Shown piece by piece: positions 35,401 through 42,915 of a stretch of 64,000 bases of DNA. Source of the stretch: Lacibacter luteus. GTDB taxonomy: Bacteria > Bacteroidota > Bacteroidia > Chitinophagales > Chitinophagaceae. The position numbers and the translations under genes are program-made. A model generated the notes under the pieces. That model did not search any database. It was not told the origin of the DNA and saw nothing but the letters and a program-made list of their open reading frames with translations. Position 1 is the stretch's first letter. Each line of letters starts with the position of its first letter. Location: NCBI RefSeq assembly GCF_004118265.1, contig NZ_SDHW01000008.1, forward strand, positions 124,001-188,000, given 5' to 3'.

Positions 35401-35894
35401 TATTCAGCTGCACGTTCTTTAAACGAAGGAATTTTTGTTACAGGATCAACACCTGTGTTTACATACAGCATATCTTTTTTCAGTTCGGCACTTTGCCAGG
35501 CAGCTGCACAAACATAAATATCTAAAAGACCATCATTATTAATATCTACAACAGTGGCACCACGGCTCCATTTTTTACTTCCATCCACACCGGCTTTTTC
35601 CGTAACATCTTCAAACTTAAGATTGCCCCGGTTAATGTATAAACGATTGGATGCAATGGATGCGGTAAAATAAATATCGGGTAAGTTATCGTTGTTGAAA
35701 TCGCCAATGCCAACACCACCGCCATTGTAGAGGTATTGATAGTTGACCATATTCATTTGGGAGTTCTCAATAATTTCGTTGTTGAACGTAATGCCGCTTT
35801 GGGCAGAAGGCACGGCAACGAACAACGGCTTTTCTTTCTTTGCGCAGGCGCTGAACAACAGCAACGCAAACAATAACAACAGTGGCAATCGCAT
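32409..35894 (-). CDS. FG-GAP/VCBS repeat lipoprotein with ASPIC/UnbV domain (CRTAC1-like)
   Basis: A 1161-residue surface or periplasmic lipoprotein: signal MRLPLLLLFALLLFSAC with a lipobox, then many calcium-binding FG-GAP/VCBS units (GIGDFNNDNLPDIYFTA, GDINNDGLLDIVEMDM, DYDGDGDVDLFVGG) forming beta-propellers. In the middle, near residue 520, is an ASPIC/UnbV domain (RIRFRGDTSNINGIGVFVKL ... YWPNGKKEVVKDV). Such proteins are common in Bacteroidota, often near SusC/SusD pairs; none is visible here. The ATG at 35894 is preferred because it gives the lipobox signal; another in-frame ATG lies 13 codons upstream. Ligand unknown. Confidence 0.9.
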   Translation of the reverse strand: MRLPLLLLFALLLFSACAKKEKPLFVAVPSAQSGITFNNEIIENSQMNMVNYQYLYNGGGVGIGDFNNDNLPDIYFTASIASNRLYINRGNLKFEDVTEKAGVDGSKKWSRGATVVDINNDGLLDIYVCAAAWQSAELKKDMLYVNTGVDPVTKIPSFKERAAEYGLIDTVSTHMANFFDYDNDGDLDVYLVVNDLNQEFPNNFRKIKNDGSGFTNDILFRNDWNDTLKHPVFTNVTKEAGILWEGNGLGISVLDINRDGWKDIYISNDYLSGNILYINNKNGTFTNRNNEYFKHSSLNAMGNDAGDINNDGLLDIVEMDMMPEDNYRQKMMFNPVDYNWYQYSTQFGFPYQLVRNTLQLNQGPRLTENDTIGAPVFSEIAYLAGIANTDWSWAALLADADNDGYKDLMTTNGLPKDVTDLDFVAYRESQTATSIEELIQRQPPVQISNYIYRNNGNLTFSDQTLAWGWNIPTYSAGIATADFDNDGDLDVIINNTNMEASLLENKLNEAQQRKNYLRIRFRGDTSNINGIGVFVKLMYKGGEQVAENTPYHGYMSSTENILHFGLDSIAKIDSIVVYWPNGKKEVVKDVVTNQTITISQSANAQPDNEVQASIAVTNLFSNITSQTGLDFFHNEYDYVDFNTQRQLPFKLSQSGPAMAAGDLNGDGLSDIIIAGSLPEPPVVYLQQSNHQFTKQLLTTTKQAADDAGICLFDADGDKDLDVYFCSGGNELPKNSVGYADRLFINNGNAVFVYDSIALPLLTNSKSCVKGADYDGDGDVDLFVGGKAVPGEYPKAETSFLLRNNSKKGVITFERVTAKVAPELTSIGMVTDAAWSDVDNDGDADLLVTGYWMGIRFFRNDKGTLVLQQTSTDALTGWWNSITAADMDNDGDMDYVAGNFGNNGYYHATEKQPMHAYSNDYDGNGRYDVLLSIWKPATLHGPVKEFPVAYRDQLADEIPSIKKFFPVYNTYANADMEKMLSNFNRENELKLTVTTLASVWIENKGKFNFEVHTLPVQAQFSSVFGMAVNDYNTDGNMDILLTGNLYDMHPNQGRIDASNGLLLQGDGAGNFKPLPILQSGILVPGNARSLIQFPYNGSIAVVAAQNQGRLRLFHLKQTRSTAPVEIATTNKLVQLKNGKQRKEEYYFGSSFGSQSARFTLAN

Positions 35895-35947
35895 AAACAG
35901 TAGTATAGTTACCCGAATATAGGATAAATACACTGTACGCCCACGGT

Positions 35948-37180
35948 TTAAGCAGTCGCTTTAAGTGCAGGTTGTTTTAGTAATAAAACCAGCAATCCGC
36001 TTAGAATAATACATGCCGATACAAGCAAAAAATAGTTGGCAATGTTAAACGGCTGACTTTGCATGGCTCTTACTCCCTGCAACATTAAAATAACTTCGTT
36101 AAACAAAACGCCTGTTACAAATACCCATGCTGCAGTTGTTGCAGTACGGCCGGGCAGCACTAATAGTTTTTCTTTTAGCAACCAGCCAACAATAAACACA
36201 CTTACAAAACAAAGCAATACAAGATGCAGGAATCCGATAACGATTGACCGCAAACCAAACGCATAAACATTTAATTGCGGAATGGCAGATAAGCCCTGCA
36301 TCAGAATTTTTAATGCAAACGCACATCCTGCAATTATCCAGAACCATTTTACTACAGGCATCAATTGTTCATTGAATGTTTTTCTGTTTCGGTAAACAAA
36401 TTGCAGCAGGTACCACAATGCAGGCAATTGAAGAAGAGCCCCGGTTACTGCCAGGTAATACATCCATACAGGTATACGCATCCACATCAACGAAAGAAAC
36501 CATGCAGGTATTAATGCAGCAAGCAGCAAATAATAAAAGCGGTTGATGAGTATTGCATCAGCCGGGTTGCTGTTTTTTTGAATAACTGCAAAAAAGACCC
36601 CGGCTATTGTAAACAAAAACCAACCATTGTATTGAAAGTGCAGGTAGAAATAAACCGAACCGAAATACAGATCCTGCTGCAGGTTGCGTGTTGCCATTAA
36701 GTAAGCCAGCAGAAATGTACCTGCCGATGAAGCAACACTGCACAGCTGCCCTGCAATAATAAATTTTCGACTGATGGCGCTAATGTTTCGCTGCAGTATT
36801 TCTTTAATAACAAGTAAGGCAAATGCATACGATACAAAAATGGAAGCAGTTGAAAATGCAATAGAGCCTGTGTCGTAACCCGTAAACGGAAAAGTAAACA
36901 ACATGCCAAAGCTGCTCATTTGTTGTGCCACCAATACCCATTCGAAACGGCGAAGACTTTTTTCTGAAGGTTGCAAAACATAAATAACCGCAATGTATAA
37001 TGCAAGACTTACCCAGCCTGCAAACGCAAAATGAGAGTGTGCATGCAACAAATGTTTCTGTTCAACAAACGGTAAGGGAAACAGTATTTTGTAACGCAGT
37101 AAAACACCCAACGTTGCCAGTAAAACAAAATTGAATAATGCAAAGCGGGTCCACTTACTGTAAAAATTTGTAAAGCTCAT
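35948..37180 (-). CDS. Polytopic membrane protein, haem-copper-oxidase/NnrS-like, next to nos genes
   Basis: A 410-residue protein with about 11-12 membrane helices. Two histidine motifs inside helices, HLLHAHSHFAFAGWV (near residue 45) and YFYLHFQYNGW (near 180), look like haem or copper ligands of haem-copper oxidase subunit I or NnrS proteins. I infer that kinship from pattern only; the usual CuB His-His pair is not obvious. It ends 54 bases from the FG-GAP gene. A TATGAyT palindrome (37218-37233) stands 38 bp upstream of its ATG, the same type as at the cytochrome c and fasciclin promoters, so it should be expressed with the N2O-reduction genes. Possible roles are nitric oxide handling or electron transfer. 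Confidence 0.7.
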   Translation of the reverse strand: MSFTNFYSKWTRFALFNFVLLATLGVLLRYKILFPLPFVEQKHLLHAHSHFAFAGWVSLALYIAVIYVLQPSEKSLRRFEWVLVAQQMSSFGMLFTFPFTGYDTGSIAFSTASIFVSYAFALLVIKEILQRNISAISRKFIIAGQLCSVASSAGTFLLAYLMATRNLQQDLYFGSVYFYLHFQYNGWFLFTIAGVFFAVIQKNSNPADAILINRFYYLLLAALIPAWFLSLMWMRIPVWMYYLAVTGALLQLPALWYLLQFVYRNRKTFNEQLMPVVKWFWIIAGCAFALKILMQGLSAIPQLNVYAFGLRSIVIGFLHLVLLCFVSVFIVGWLLKEKLLVLPGRTATTAAWVFVTGVLFNEVILMLQGVRAMQSQPFNIANYFLLVSACIILSGLLVLLLKQPALKATA

Positions 37181-37217
37181 ATCAAATGCAAAGCACAGGA
37201 AAGAGATGAAAATTGCT

Positions 37218-37233
37218 TATGATTAAAGTCATA
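37218..37233 (-). promoter_or_regulatory. TATGAyT palindrome, site A (Crp/Fnr-type)
   Basis: TATGATTAAAGTCATA: the TATGA/TCATA arms are perfect with a 6-bp centre. It lies 38-53 bp upstream of the membrane-protein ATG. Confidence 0.65.
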
Positions 37234-37261
37234 GTAAAAGATGAGGTTGTAACAAACAGGC

Positions 37262-37876
37262 TCAACAGAATACTTTTCCCCGTTCGATTTGCAGTTTGCC
37301 TTTTTCGTGCAGCTCACGAATGGAACGGATAACTGTTTCAACACGTAAACCCGTCATGTCGGCAATTTGCTGGCGTGTTAAATCAATTTTTAATTTTTCA
37401 TTAGCCGGAATGCCGTGGCTTTTTTTGTATTCATTCAATAAACTGATGATGCGGTGCGACGGACCATACGATGAAATTTCTTTCGACATCATCGATTTAA
37501 AACGTAAACGCCTGGCAAGCGTTTGTGTAAAGCCAAAATGAATTTCAAAATTATCTTTCAGTAACTGCAGAAAATTTTCTTTTCGTAAACGGATAACAAT
37601 ACTGTCTGTATCGGCAACTGCACTGGCGGGGTAAGTAGCATCATCGAATAATGGTGGTTCGCCAAAACTTTCACCTGCTTCAAAAAATCCCTGTATAAAC
37701 TCTTTGCCTTCATCGTTGCAATTGCACATTTTAATTCGGCCTTCTACCACCTGGTAATAAAAGTGGGCATTGTTGCCTTCGCAAAAAAGTACCTGCCCCT
37801 TTTCAATGTTATGCAACGTTGCTCCCCAGGCAAGAAGCAGATCGGTATCAATGATACAGGTATTGGTTTGTGACAT
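37262..37876 (-). CDS. Crp/Fnr-family regulator of the nos region
   Basis: A 204-residue transcription factor. Cyclic-nucleotide-binding-like barrel (KGQVLFCEGNNAHFYYQVVEG, FFEAGESFGEPPLF), a dimer helix, and a clear winged helix-turn-helix (LTRQQIADMTGLRVETVIRSIREL) near residues 165-190. It has scattered cysteines (in NTCIID, LFCEG, MCNCNDEG) but not the FNR N-terminal four-cysteine array, so the signal could be haem, NO or a nucleotide. It lies divergent from the nos genes, with TATGA palindromes on both sides, and is the obvious candidate to bind them and to regulate itself. A GGAGGC...GCCTCC hairpin sits directly before its start codon. Confidence 0.92.
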   Translation of the reverse strand: MSQTNTCIIDTDLLLAWGATLHNIEKGQVLFCEGNNAHFYYQVVEGRIKMCNCNDEGKEFIQGFFEAGESFGEPPLFDDATYPASAVADTDSIVIRLRKENFLQLLKDNFEIHFGFTQTLARRLRFKSMMSKEISSYGPSHRIISLLNEYKKSHGIPANEKLKIDLTRQQIADMTGLRVETVIRSIRELHEKGKLQIERGKVFC

Positions 37877-37894
37877 GGAGGCAAGTTAGCCTCC
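37877..37894 (-). promoter_or_regulatory. Hairpin touching the regulator start codon
   Basis: GGAGGC-AAGTTA-GCCTCC is a perfect 6-bp stem with a 6-base loop lying directly against the ATG at 37876. In the mRNA it would sit where the ribosome lands, so it may lower translation. Confidence 0.45.
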
Positions 37895-37932
37895 GCATCC
37901 CGGATGCAGCAGTGATTGCAAACACTGTATTA

Positions 37933-37948
37933 TATGATTTACGTCATA
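37933..37948. promoter_or_regulatory. TATGAyT palindrome, site B (Crp/Fnr-type)
   Basis: TATGATTTACGTCATA, 57-72 bp upstream of the regulator ATG. It suggests autoregulation. Confidence 0.6.
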
Positions 37949-38013
37949 AAAATAAAGGGCTAATAGCGCAAAAATTGCATTTTAACTGGCATGAACAACG
38001 GGCGGTGGTTAAT

Positions 38014-38029
38014 TATGACTTCAATCATA
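38014..38029 (+). promoter_or_regulatory. TATGAyT palindrome, site C, nos operon promoter
   Basis: TATGACTTCAATCATA, extended by one more pair to TTATGACT-TC-AATCATAA. A -7-like box TAATCTTG (38051-38058) puts its centre about 42 bp before the expected start, the class II activator position. Confidence 0.7.
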
Positions 38030-38088
38030 ATGCGAGGTTTTACACCGTAGTAATCTTGTTCTGTCAAAAAACAAAAAAATAGTCACAT

Positions 38089-38565
38089 ATGAAAAAGTTA
38101 CTTCTTGTACTGGGTGTTTGCGGGTTCATTTATGCCTGTGGCAGCAACTCATCAACCGAAAACAAAAGCAGCGATGCAGCTGAAAACAAAACACCGGCAG
38201 CAACTGAAAATCCATCCAACGATCCTAACCGTGGTATTGGCAAGTTTACTAAAGTAGATGTAGGCGCAACCTTAGATGCAACGATGGCTGAAGCTGGTAA
38301 TAAGGTGTATGATGTAAAGTGTGCAAGCTGCCATAAACTAAGTGAAGAAAAATTAGTTGGTCCGGGCTGGAAAGATGTTACCAAACGCCGCACTGCAGAA
38401 TGGATCATGAATTTCGCTACCAACACCGATGAAATGTTAAGCAAAGACCCCGAAGCAATGGCACAACTGGAAATATGTTTGGTGCGCATGCCCAACCAGG
38501 GATTAACTGATGATGATGCAAGACACATTTATGAATTTATGCGCAAGAACGATGGCGTAAAATAA
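38089..38565 (+). CDS. Lipoprotein c-type cytochrome of the nos operon
   Basis: A 158-residue class I cytochrome c. A lipoprotein signal (MKKLLLVLGVCGFIYAC) and a Ser/Asn/Ala-rich tether precede the haem domain. The haem is attached at CASCH (Cys78, Cys81, His82), and the Met ligand is probably in VRMPNQGLTDDDARHIYEFM. It is the first gene of the nos operon, 36 bases before nosZ, and most likely passes electrons from the quinol-oxidising chain to NosZ in the periplasm, as expected for clade II nos clusters. A Crp/Fnr-type palindrome lies at its promoter. Confidence 0.93.
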   Translation: MKKLLLVLGVCGFIYACGSNSSTENKSSDAAENKTPAATENPSNDPNRGIGKFTKVDVGATLDATMAEAGNKVYDVKCASCHKLSEEKLVGPGWKDVTKRRTAEWIMNFATNTDEMLSKDPEAMAQLEICLVRMPNQGLTDDDARHIYEFMRKNDGVK

Positions 38566-38601
38566 CAAAGGCAATTCTTTTTAACTCTTAATACAAAACA
38601 A

Positions 38602-40587
38602 ATGAAACGTTTTAAAACACTACTGCTTTTAGCGATCCCGGTGCTTGCCTTATATACTACGGGATGTAAACCAAAAGGTGCAAGTGGTGCAGCTGCAACC
38701 GGTAACGCAGCAAAGGCTTATGTAGCTCCCGGCAAATACGATGAGTTTTACAATTTTGTAAGTGGCGGTTTCAGCGGACAAATGAGTGTGTATGGTTTGC
38801 CAAGTGGAAGATTGTTCCGTGTAATTCCTGTTTTTTCTGTTGATCCTGAAAAAGGCTGGGGTTACAGCGAAGAAACAAAACCCATGTTAATGACATCGAA
38901 CGGTTTTGTTCCATGGGATGATCTGCATCATATTTCTTTTTCACAAACAAATGGTGAAATTGACGGACGCTGGAGTTTTGGTAATGCCAACAACACACCA
39001 CGTGTTGCACGTATCGATAATAAAACTTTTCGCACTGCAGAAATTCTGGAGTTGCCAAATAGTGCAGGTAACCACTCTTCTCCATTTATTACAGAAAACT
39101 CGGAGTATCTCGTTGCAGGTACACGTTTCAGTGTTCCTGTTGGAGATAACCAGGATGTACCTATTGCTTCTTATAAACAAAACTTTAAAGGAACCATCAG
39201 CTTTGTAAGCATTGGTAAAGAAGGCGACCTGGATATTGCATTCCAGTTATTACTGCCCGGTGTAAACTTCGATCTCAGCCGTGCAGGTAAAGGACCAAGC
39301 CATGGTTGGTTCTTCTTCAGTTGTTATAACAGCGAACAGGCAAACACGTTGCTTGAAGTAAATGCATCGCAACGTGATAAAGATTTTATTCTTGCTGTTA
39401 ACTGGAAAAAAGCAGAAGAGTATTTGAAAGCAGGTAAAGGTGTTAAACAACAGGTTCGTTATGCACATAACAAATGGGATGAAAAAACACATACTGCAAA
39501 GCACGAGATCAGAACAGAAGTAACAGTACTTGATCCTGCTATCTTGAAGGATATCTGCTATTTCATTCCTTGTCCTAAATCGCCTCATGGTTGCGATACC
39601 GATCCTACAGGCGAATACATTGTTGGTAGTGGTAAACTGGCTGCAGTAATTCCTGTATTCTCTTTCACAAAAATTCAAAAAGCAATTGCTGATAAGAAAT
39701 ACGATGGCGATTTTGGCGGTATTCCTGTAATTAACTACGAAGCAGCTTTGCATGGTGAAGTACAGAAGCCCGGCCTCGGACCATTACACACTGAGTTTGA
39801 TGCAAACGGTAATGCGTACACTTCTTTTTTTGTAAGCAGTGAAATTGTAAAGTGGAATGTGAAAGAACTGAAAGTGCTGGATCGTGTACCTACTTACTAT
39901 TCAATTGGTCACTTATCTGTTCCCGGTGGCGATACACGCAAACCATTTGGCAAATATGTTGTGGCTTACAACAAAATTACGAAAGACCGTTACCTGCCTA
40001 CCGGTCCGGAGTTAACACAAAGTGCACAGATCTACGATATCAGTGGCGATAAAATGGAATTGATTCTCGACTTCCCAACTATTGGTGAGCCACACTATGC
40101 AGGATCAATGCCCGCATCGCTTATTAAAGACAAGAGTCAGAAGATTTATAAGATTGATGAGAACAATCATCCTTACGTAGCCAAAGGCGAGAAAGAAGCA
40201 AAAGTGGTGCGTGAAGGAAACAAAGTGCATGTGTACATGACATCAATCCGTTCGCACTTTGCACCCGATAATATTGAAGGTGTGAAAGTAGGTGATGAAG
40301 TATACTTCCATGTAACCAACCTCGAACAGGATTGGGATGTACCACATGGCTTTGCAGTGAAAGGTGCATTAAATGCTGAGTTACTCATTATGCCCGGTGA
40401 AACATCTACATTAAAATGGGTTCCTGAAAAAGTGGGTGTATATCCCATTTACTGTACCGATTTCTGTAGTGCATTGCACCAGGAAATGCAGGGCTATGTG
40501 CGTGTGTCGCCTGCAGGAAGTAATGTGCCGCTTACATTCAGTTTAGGTAAGCAAGGTGCACCTGAAGCAGAGGCTGCAAAAAAATAA
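38602..40587 (+). CDS. nosZ: Nitrous oxide reductase, clade II (Sec-type)
   Basis: This copper enzyme reduces N2O to N2 in the periplasm, the last step of denitrification and the only known biological N2O sink. The N-terminus has a Sec signal (MKRFKTLLLLAIPVLALYTTGC, perhaps a weak lipobox) and no twin-arginine motif, which marks clade II. CuZ histidines are visible in WDDLHHISFSQ, AGNHSSPF, PSHGWFFFS, PLHTEFDANGNAYTS, GHLSVPGGD and EPHYAGSMPA. The C-terminal CuA site is CTDFCSALHQEM (Cys618, Cys622, His626, Met629). The length of 661 residues is normal. Maturation genes nosL, D, F and Y follow directly. Confidence 0.98.
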   Translation: MKRFKTLLLLAIPVLALYTTGCKPKGASGAAATGNAAKAYVAPGKYDEFYNFVSGGFSGQMSVYGLPSGRLFRVIPVFSVDPEKGWGYSEETKPMLMTSNGFVPWDDLHHISFSQTNGEIDGRWSFGNANNTPRVARIDNKTFRTAEILELPNSAGNHSSPFITENSEYLVAGTRFSVPVGDNQDVPIASYKQNFKGTISFVSIGKEGDLDIAFQLLLPGVNFDLSRAGKGPSHGWFFFSCYNSEQANTLLEVNASQRDKDFILAVNWKKAEEYLKAGKGVKQQVRYAHNKWDEKTHTAKHEIRTEVTVLDPAILKDICYFIPCPKSPHGCDTDPTGEYIVGSGKLAAVIPVFSFTKIQKAIADKKYDGDFGGIPVINYEAALHGEVQKPGLGPLHTEFDANGNAYTSFFVSSEIVKWNVKELKVLDRVPTYYSIGHLSVPGGDTRKPFGKYVVAYNKITKDRYLPTGPELTQSAQIYDISGDKMELILDFPTIGEPHYAGSMPASLIKDKSQKIYKIDENNHPYVAKGEKEAKVVREGNKVHVYMTSIRSHFAPDNIEGVKVGDEVYFHVTNLEQDWDVPHGFAVKGALNAELLIMPGETSTLKWVPEKVGVYPIYCTDFCSALHQEMQGYVRVSPAGSNVPLTFSLGKQGAPEAEAAKK

Positions 40588-40618
40588 GCGATCTCAAGTA
40601 TAGATGATTATCATTTCT

Positions 40619-40648
40619 GTAAGGGCCGGCAGCAGGCCGGCCTTTTTA
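40619..40648 (+). terminator. Terminator-like hairpin between nosZ and the NosL fusion
   Basis: GGCCGGC and GCCGGCC form a stem with an AGCAG-type loop followed by TTTTT. It lies 32 bases after nosZ and 22 bases before the next gene of the same operon. It could reduce read-through so that nosZ mRNA exceeds that of the maturation genes, or protect the nosZ 3' end. Confidence 0.6.
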
Positions 40649-40669
40649 CAGAAAATTAAAACACGAAAG

Positions 40670-41680
40670 ATGAACAACAAATTGTCGGTTAAAGCACGCT
40701 ATATTTCATTGCTCTGTGCAATAGGTTTAGCTGTGTCGCTGTTGTTTCCTTTATGGCGAATTGATTTAACAGCGCCACAATACCCTGAAGGATTGGGATT
40801 AAAAATTTATCCGCATAAAATTGGTGGCGATGTAGATGTGGTAAATGGATTGAACCATTACATTGGCATGCGCACTTTACATACCGAAGATTTTTTTGAA
40901 TTTACGATTCTGCCTTACGTTATTGCTGCGTTTGCGGTGTTTGGATTATTAACTTTTTTGATCAATCGCCGCTGGTTTTTTTATACATGGGTTGTATTGT
41001 TTGTTGCATTTGGTGTTATTGCCATGTTCGATTTTTATCGGTGGGAATATGATTATGGACACAATCTCGATCCCAACGCTGCTATTGTTGTGCCGGGTAT
41101 GGCTTATCAGCCACCGTTGATAGGGTTTAAACAACTGCTCAACTTTGGTGCGTATTCTTTTCCCGATGTTGGTGGATATATTTTTCTGCTTACCGGGTTG
41201 TTATTGGTTGTGATGCTGTTTTTTGAATTCAGATTGTCGCACAAAAAAGAGATACCTGTTAATGCTGTACTTACATTGGCTTTGATTTTTTTATTACAGT
41301 CGTGCAATGTAAAACCGCAACCCATTGCTTATGGCAAAGATGCCTGTCACTTTTGCAAAATGATCATCAGCGATAAAAAGTTTGGGGCAGAAGTGGTAAC
41401 ACAAAAAGGAAAAGCTTACAAGTTTGATGATACACATTGCCTGCTTGCATTCATCAATAAAAAAGAAGTGCCAGTTACTGAAATTGCTGCCACTTATCTT
41501 ATCGATTACACACAAACAGAAAAATTAATACCTGCAGAAAAAGCTTTTCTGCTGCAGGGCAATACTGTTCGTGGACCGATGGGCGGTACGATTGCAGCTT
41601 TTGAAACAGAAGCAGCCATGCAACAGGTACAAGCTGCATGGAAAGCAAATACAATTACCTGGAAAGAAGTATTACCCTGA
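40670..41680 (+). CDS. nosL: Fusion of a four-helix membrane protein and NosL
   Basis: A 336-residue protein. Residues 1-190 are a membrane part with helices near 12-28, 80-98, 103-120 and 168-187. From about 198 to 212 comes a segment that looks like a lipoprotein signal peptide, VNAVLTLALIFLLQSC, lipobox Cys212. It is followed by a complete NosL domain with its copper-binding CHFCKMI (Cys226, Cys229, Met231) and DDTHCLLAFI. NosL delivers copper(I) to NosZ for CuZ assembly. The ATG at 40670 is used as the 5' in-frame extension runs into the hairpin. The stop overlaps the nosD start by one base. The role of the membrane part is unknown. Confidence 0.88.
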   Translation: MNNKLSVKARYISLLCAIGLAVSLLFPLWRIDLTAPQYPEGLGLKIYPHKIGGDVDVVNGLNHYIGMRTLHTEDFFEFTILPYVIAAFAVFGLLTFLINRRWFFYTWVVLFVAFGVIAMFDFYRWEYDYGHNLDPNAAIVVPGMAYQPPLIGFKQLLNFGAYSFPDVGGYIFLLTGLLLVVMLFFEFRLSHKKEIPVNAVLTLALIFLLQSCNVKPQPIAYGKDACHFCKMIISDKKFGAEVVTQKGKAYKFDDTHCLLAFINKKEVPVTEIAATYLIDYTQTEKLIPAEKAFLLQGNTVRGPMGGTIAAFETEAAMQQVQAAWKANTITWKEVLP

Positions 41681-42912
41681 TGCGATTACTTATAACCATA
41701 TTGTGCTGTTGTGTACTCAACGTTGTAAAAGCCCGTACACTTACAGTTGGGAAAAGCAAAATGTACAGTTTGGTAAAGAAAGCTGTACAGGCTGCAGCTG
41801 TGGGTGACACAATTTACATTTACCCCGGTGTGTATAAAGAGCAGCACATTGCTATTGCAAAAACAATTCACCTGAAAGGTATTGGCTTGCCTGTACTTGA
41901 TGGCGAAAAAAAATACGAGATACTGACCATTCGTGCCAATAATGTAACAGTGGAAGGAATCTGTTTTCGTTACTCAGGCAGGAGCAGTTATATGGATATT
42001 GCGGCTGTGCGTATTGCAGAAAGCAGAAACGTAGTTATCAGAAATAATGTTTTTGAATATGCATTCTTCGGCATCTATTCGCAGCATGCAACAGCATGTG
42101 TAATTGAAGGCAACCGGCTTTCTTCCGATGCAAAAGATGAAATCAGTTCGGCCAATGGTATTCATTGCTGGAAGAGCGACAGTATGTTCATTAATGGAAA
42201 TACAATTACGGGTCATCGGGATGGGATATACTTTGAGTTTGTAACCAACTCACACATAAAAAATAATTACAGCTATCAGAATGTTCGTTACGGATTACAT
42301 TTTATGTTTTCCAACAGTGATACTTATACTTCCAATACATTTCGTAATAACGGAGCAGGCGTAGCAGTAATGTATTCCAACCACATCAACATGTATAAAA
42401 ACACATTTGCCGATAACTGGGGTAGTGCAGCTTATGGTATTCTGTTAAAAGATATCAGTGATGGCACTATCGAAGGCAATAAATTTCAGAATAACAGTGT
42501 AGGGGTGATGATGGAAGGAAGCAGCCGCTTACAAATGCAGAAGAATACGTTTGCACAAAATGGCTGGGCAATGAAGATACAGGCCAACTGCATGGATAAT
42601 GTGATTACGCAAAACAATTTTACCGGCAACTCTTTTGATGTGGCTACAAATGGCGAATTGGTATTGAGCAGGTTTGAAAAAAATTACTGGGATAAATATG
42701 AGGGCTACGATCTTAACCGAAATGGTATTGGCGATGTGCCATACCGGCCGGTGAGTTTGTATGCAATGATCACCGAACGCAATCCGTCGAGCATGATGTT
42801 GTACAGAAGTTTTATTTCATCGTTGATCGACAAGATGGAAAAAGTTATGCCTGCACTTACACCTGTTGAATTGAAAGATGATAATCCGTTGATGAAACCT
42901 TTAAAATTCTGA
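41680..42912 (+). CDS. nosD: NosD, periplasmic copper-site maturation protein
   Basis: A 410-residue exported right-handed beta-helix protein of the NosD family (CASH/parallel beta-helix repeats), required with the NosFY transporter for CuZ assembly. After the signal peptide (MRLLITILCCCVLNVVKA) repeats such as NVTVEGICFRYSG, NVVIRNNVFEYAFFGIY, GNTITGHRDGIYFEFVTNS and NNYSYQNVRYGLHFMFSNSD follow. It ends with the usual ENYWDKYEGYDLNRNGIGDVPYRP-type segment. The ATG overlaps the stop of the NosL fusion (TGATG), showing tight coupling. nosF begins 3 bases after it. Confidence 0.95.
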   Translation: MRLLITILCCCVLNVVKARTLTVGKSKMYSLVKKAVQAAAVGDTIYIYPGVYKEQHIAIAKTIHLKGIGLPVLDGEKKYEILTIRANNVTVEGICFRYSGRSSYMDIAAVRIAESRNVVIRNNVFEYAFFGIYSQHATACVIEGNRLSSDAKDEISSANGIHCWKSDSMFINGNTITGHRDGIYFEFVTNSHIKNNYSYQNVRYGLHFMFSNSDTYTSNTFRNNGAGVAVMYSNHINMYKNTFADNWGSAAYGILLKDISDGTIEGNKFQNNSVGVMMEGSSRLQMQKNTFAQNGWAMKIQANCMDNVITQNNFTGNSFDVATNGELVLSRFEKNYWDKYEGYDLNRNGIGDVPYRPVSLYAMITERNPSSMMLYRSFISSLIDKMEKVMPALTPVELKDDNPLMKPLKF

Positions 42913-42915
42913 GCT

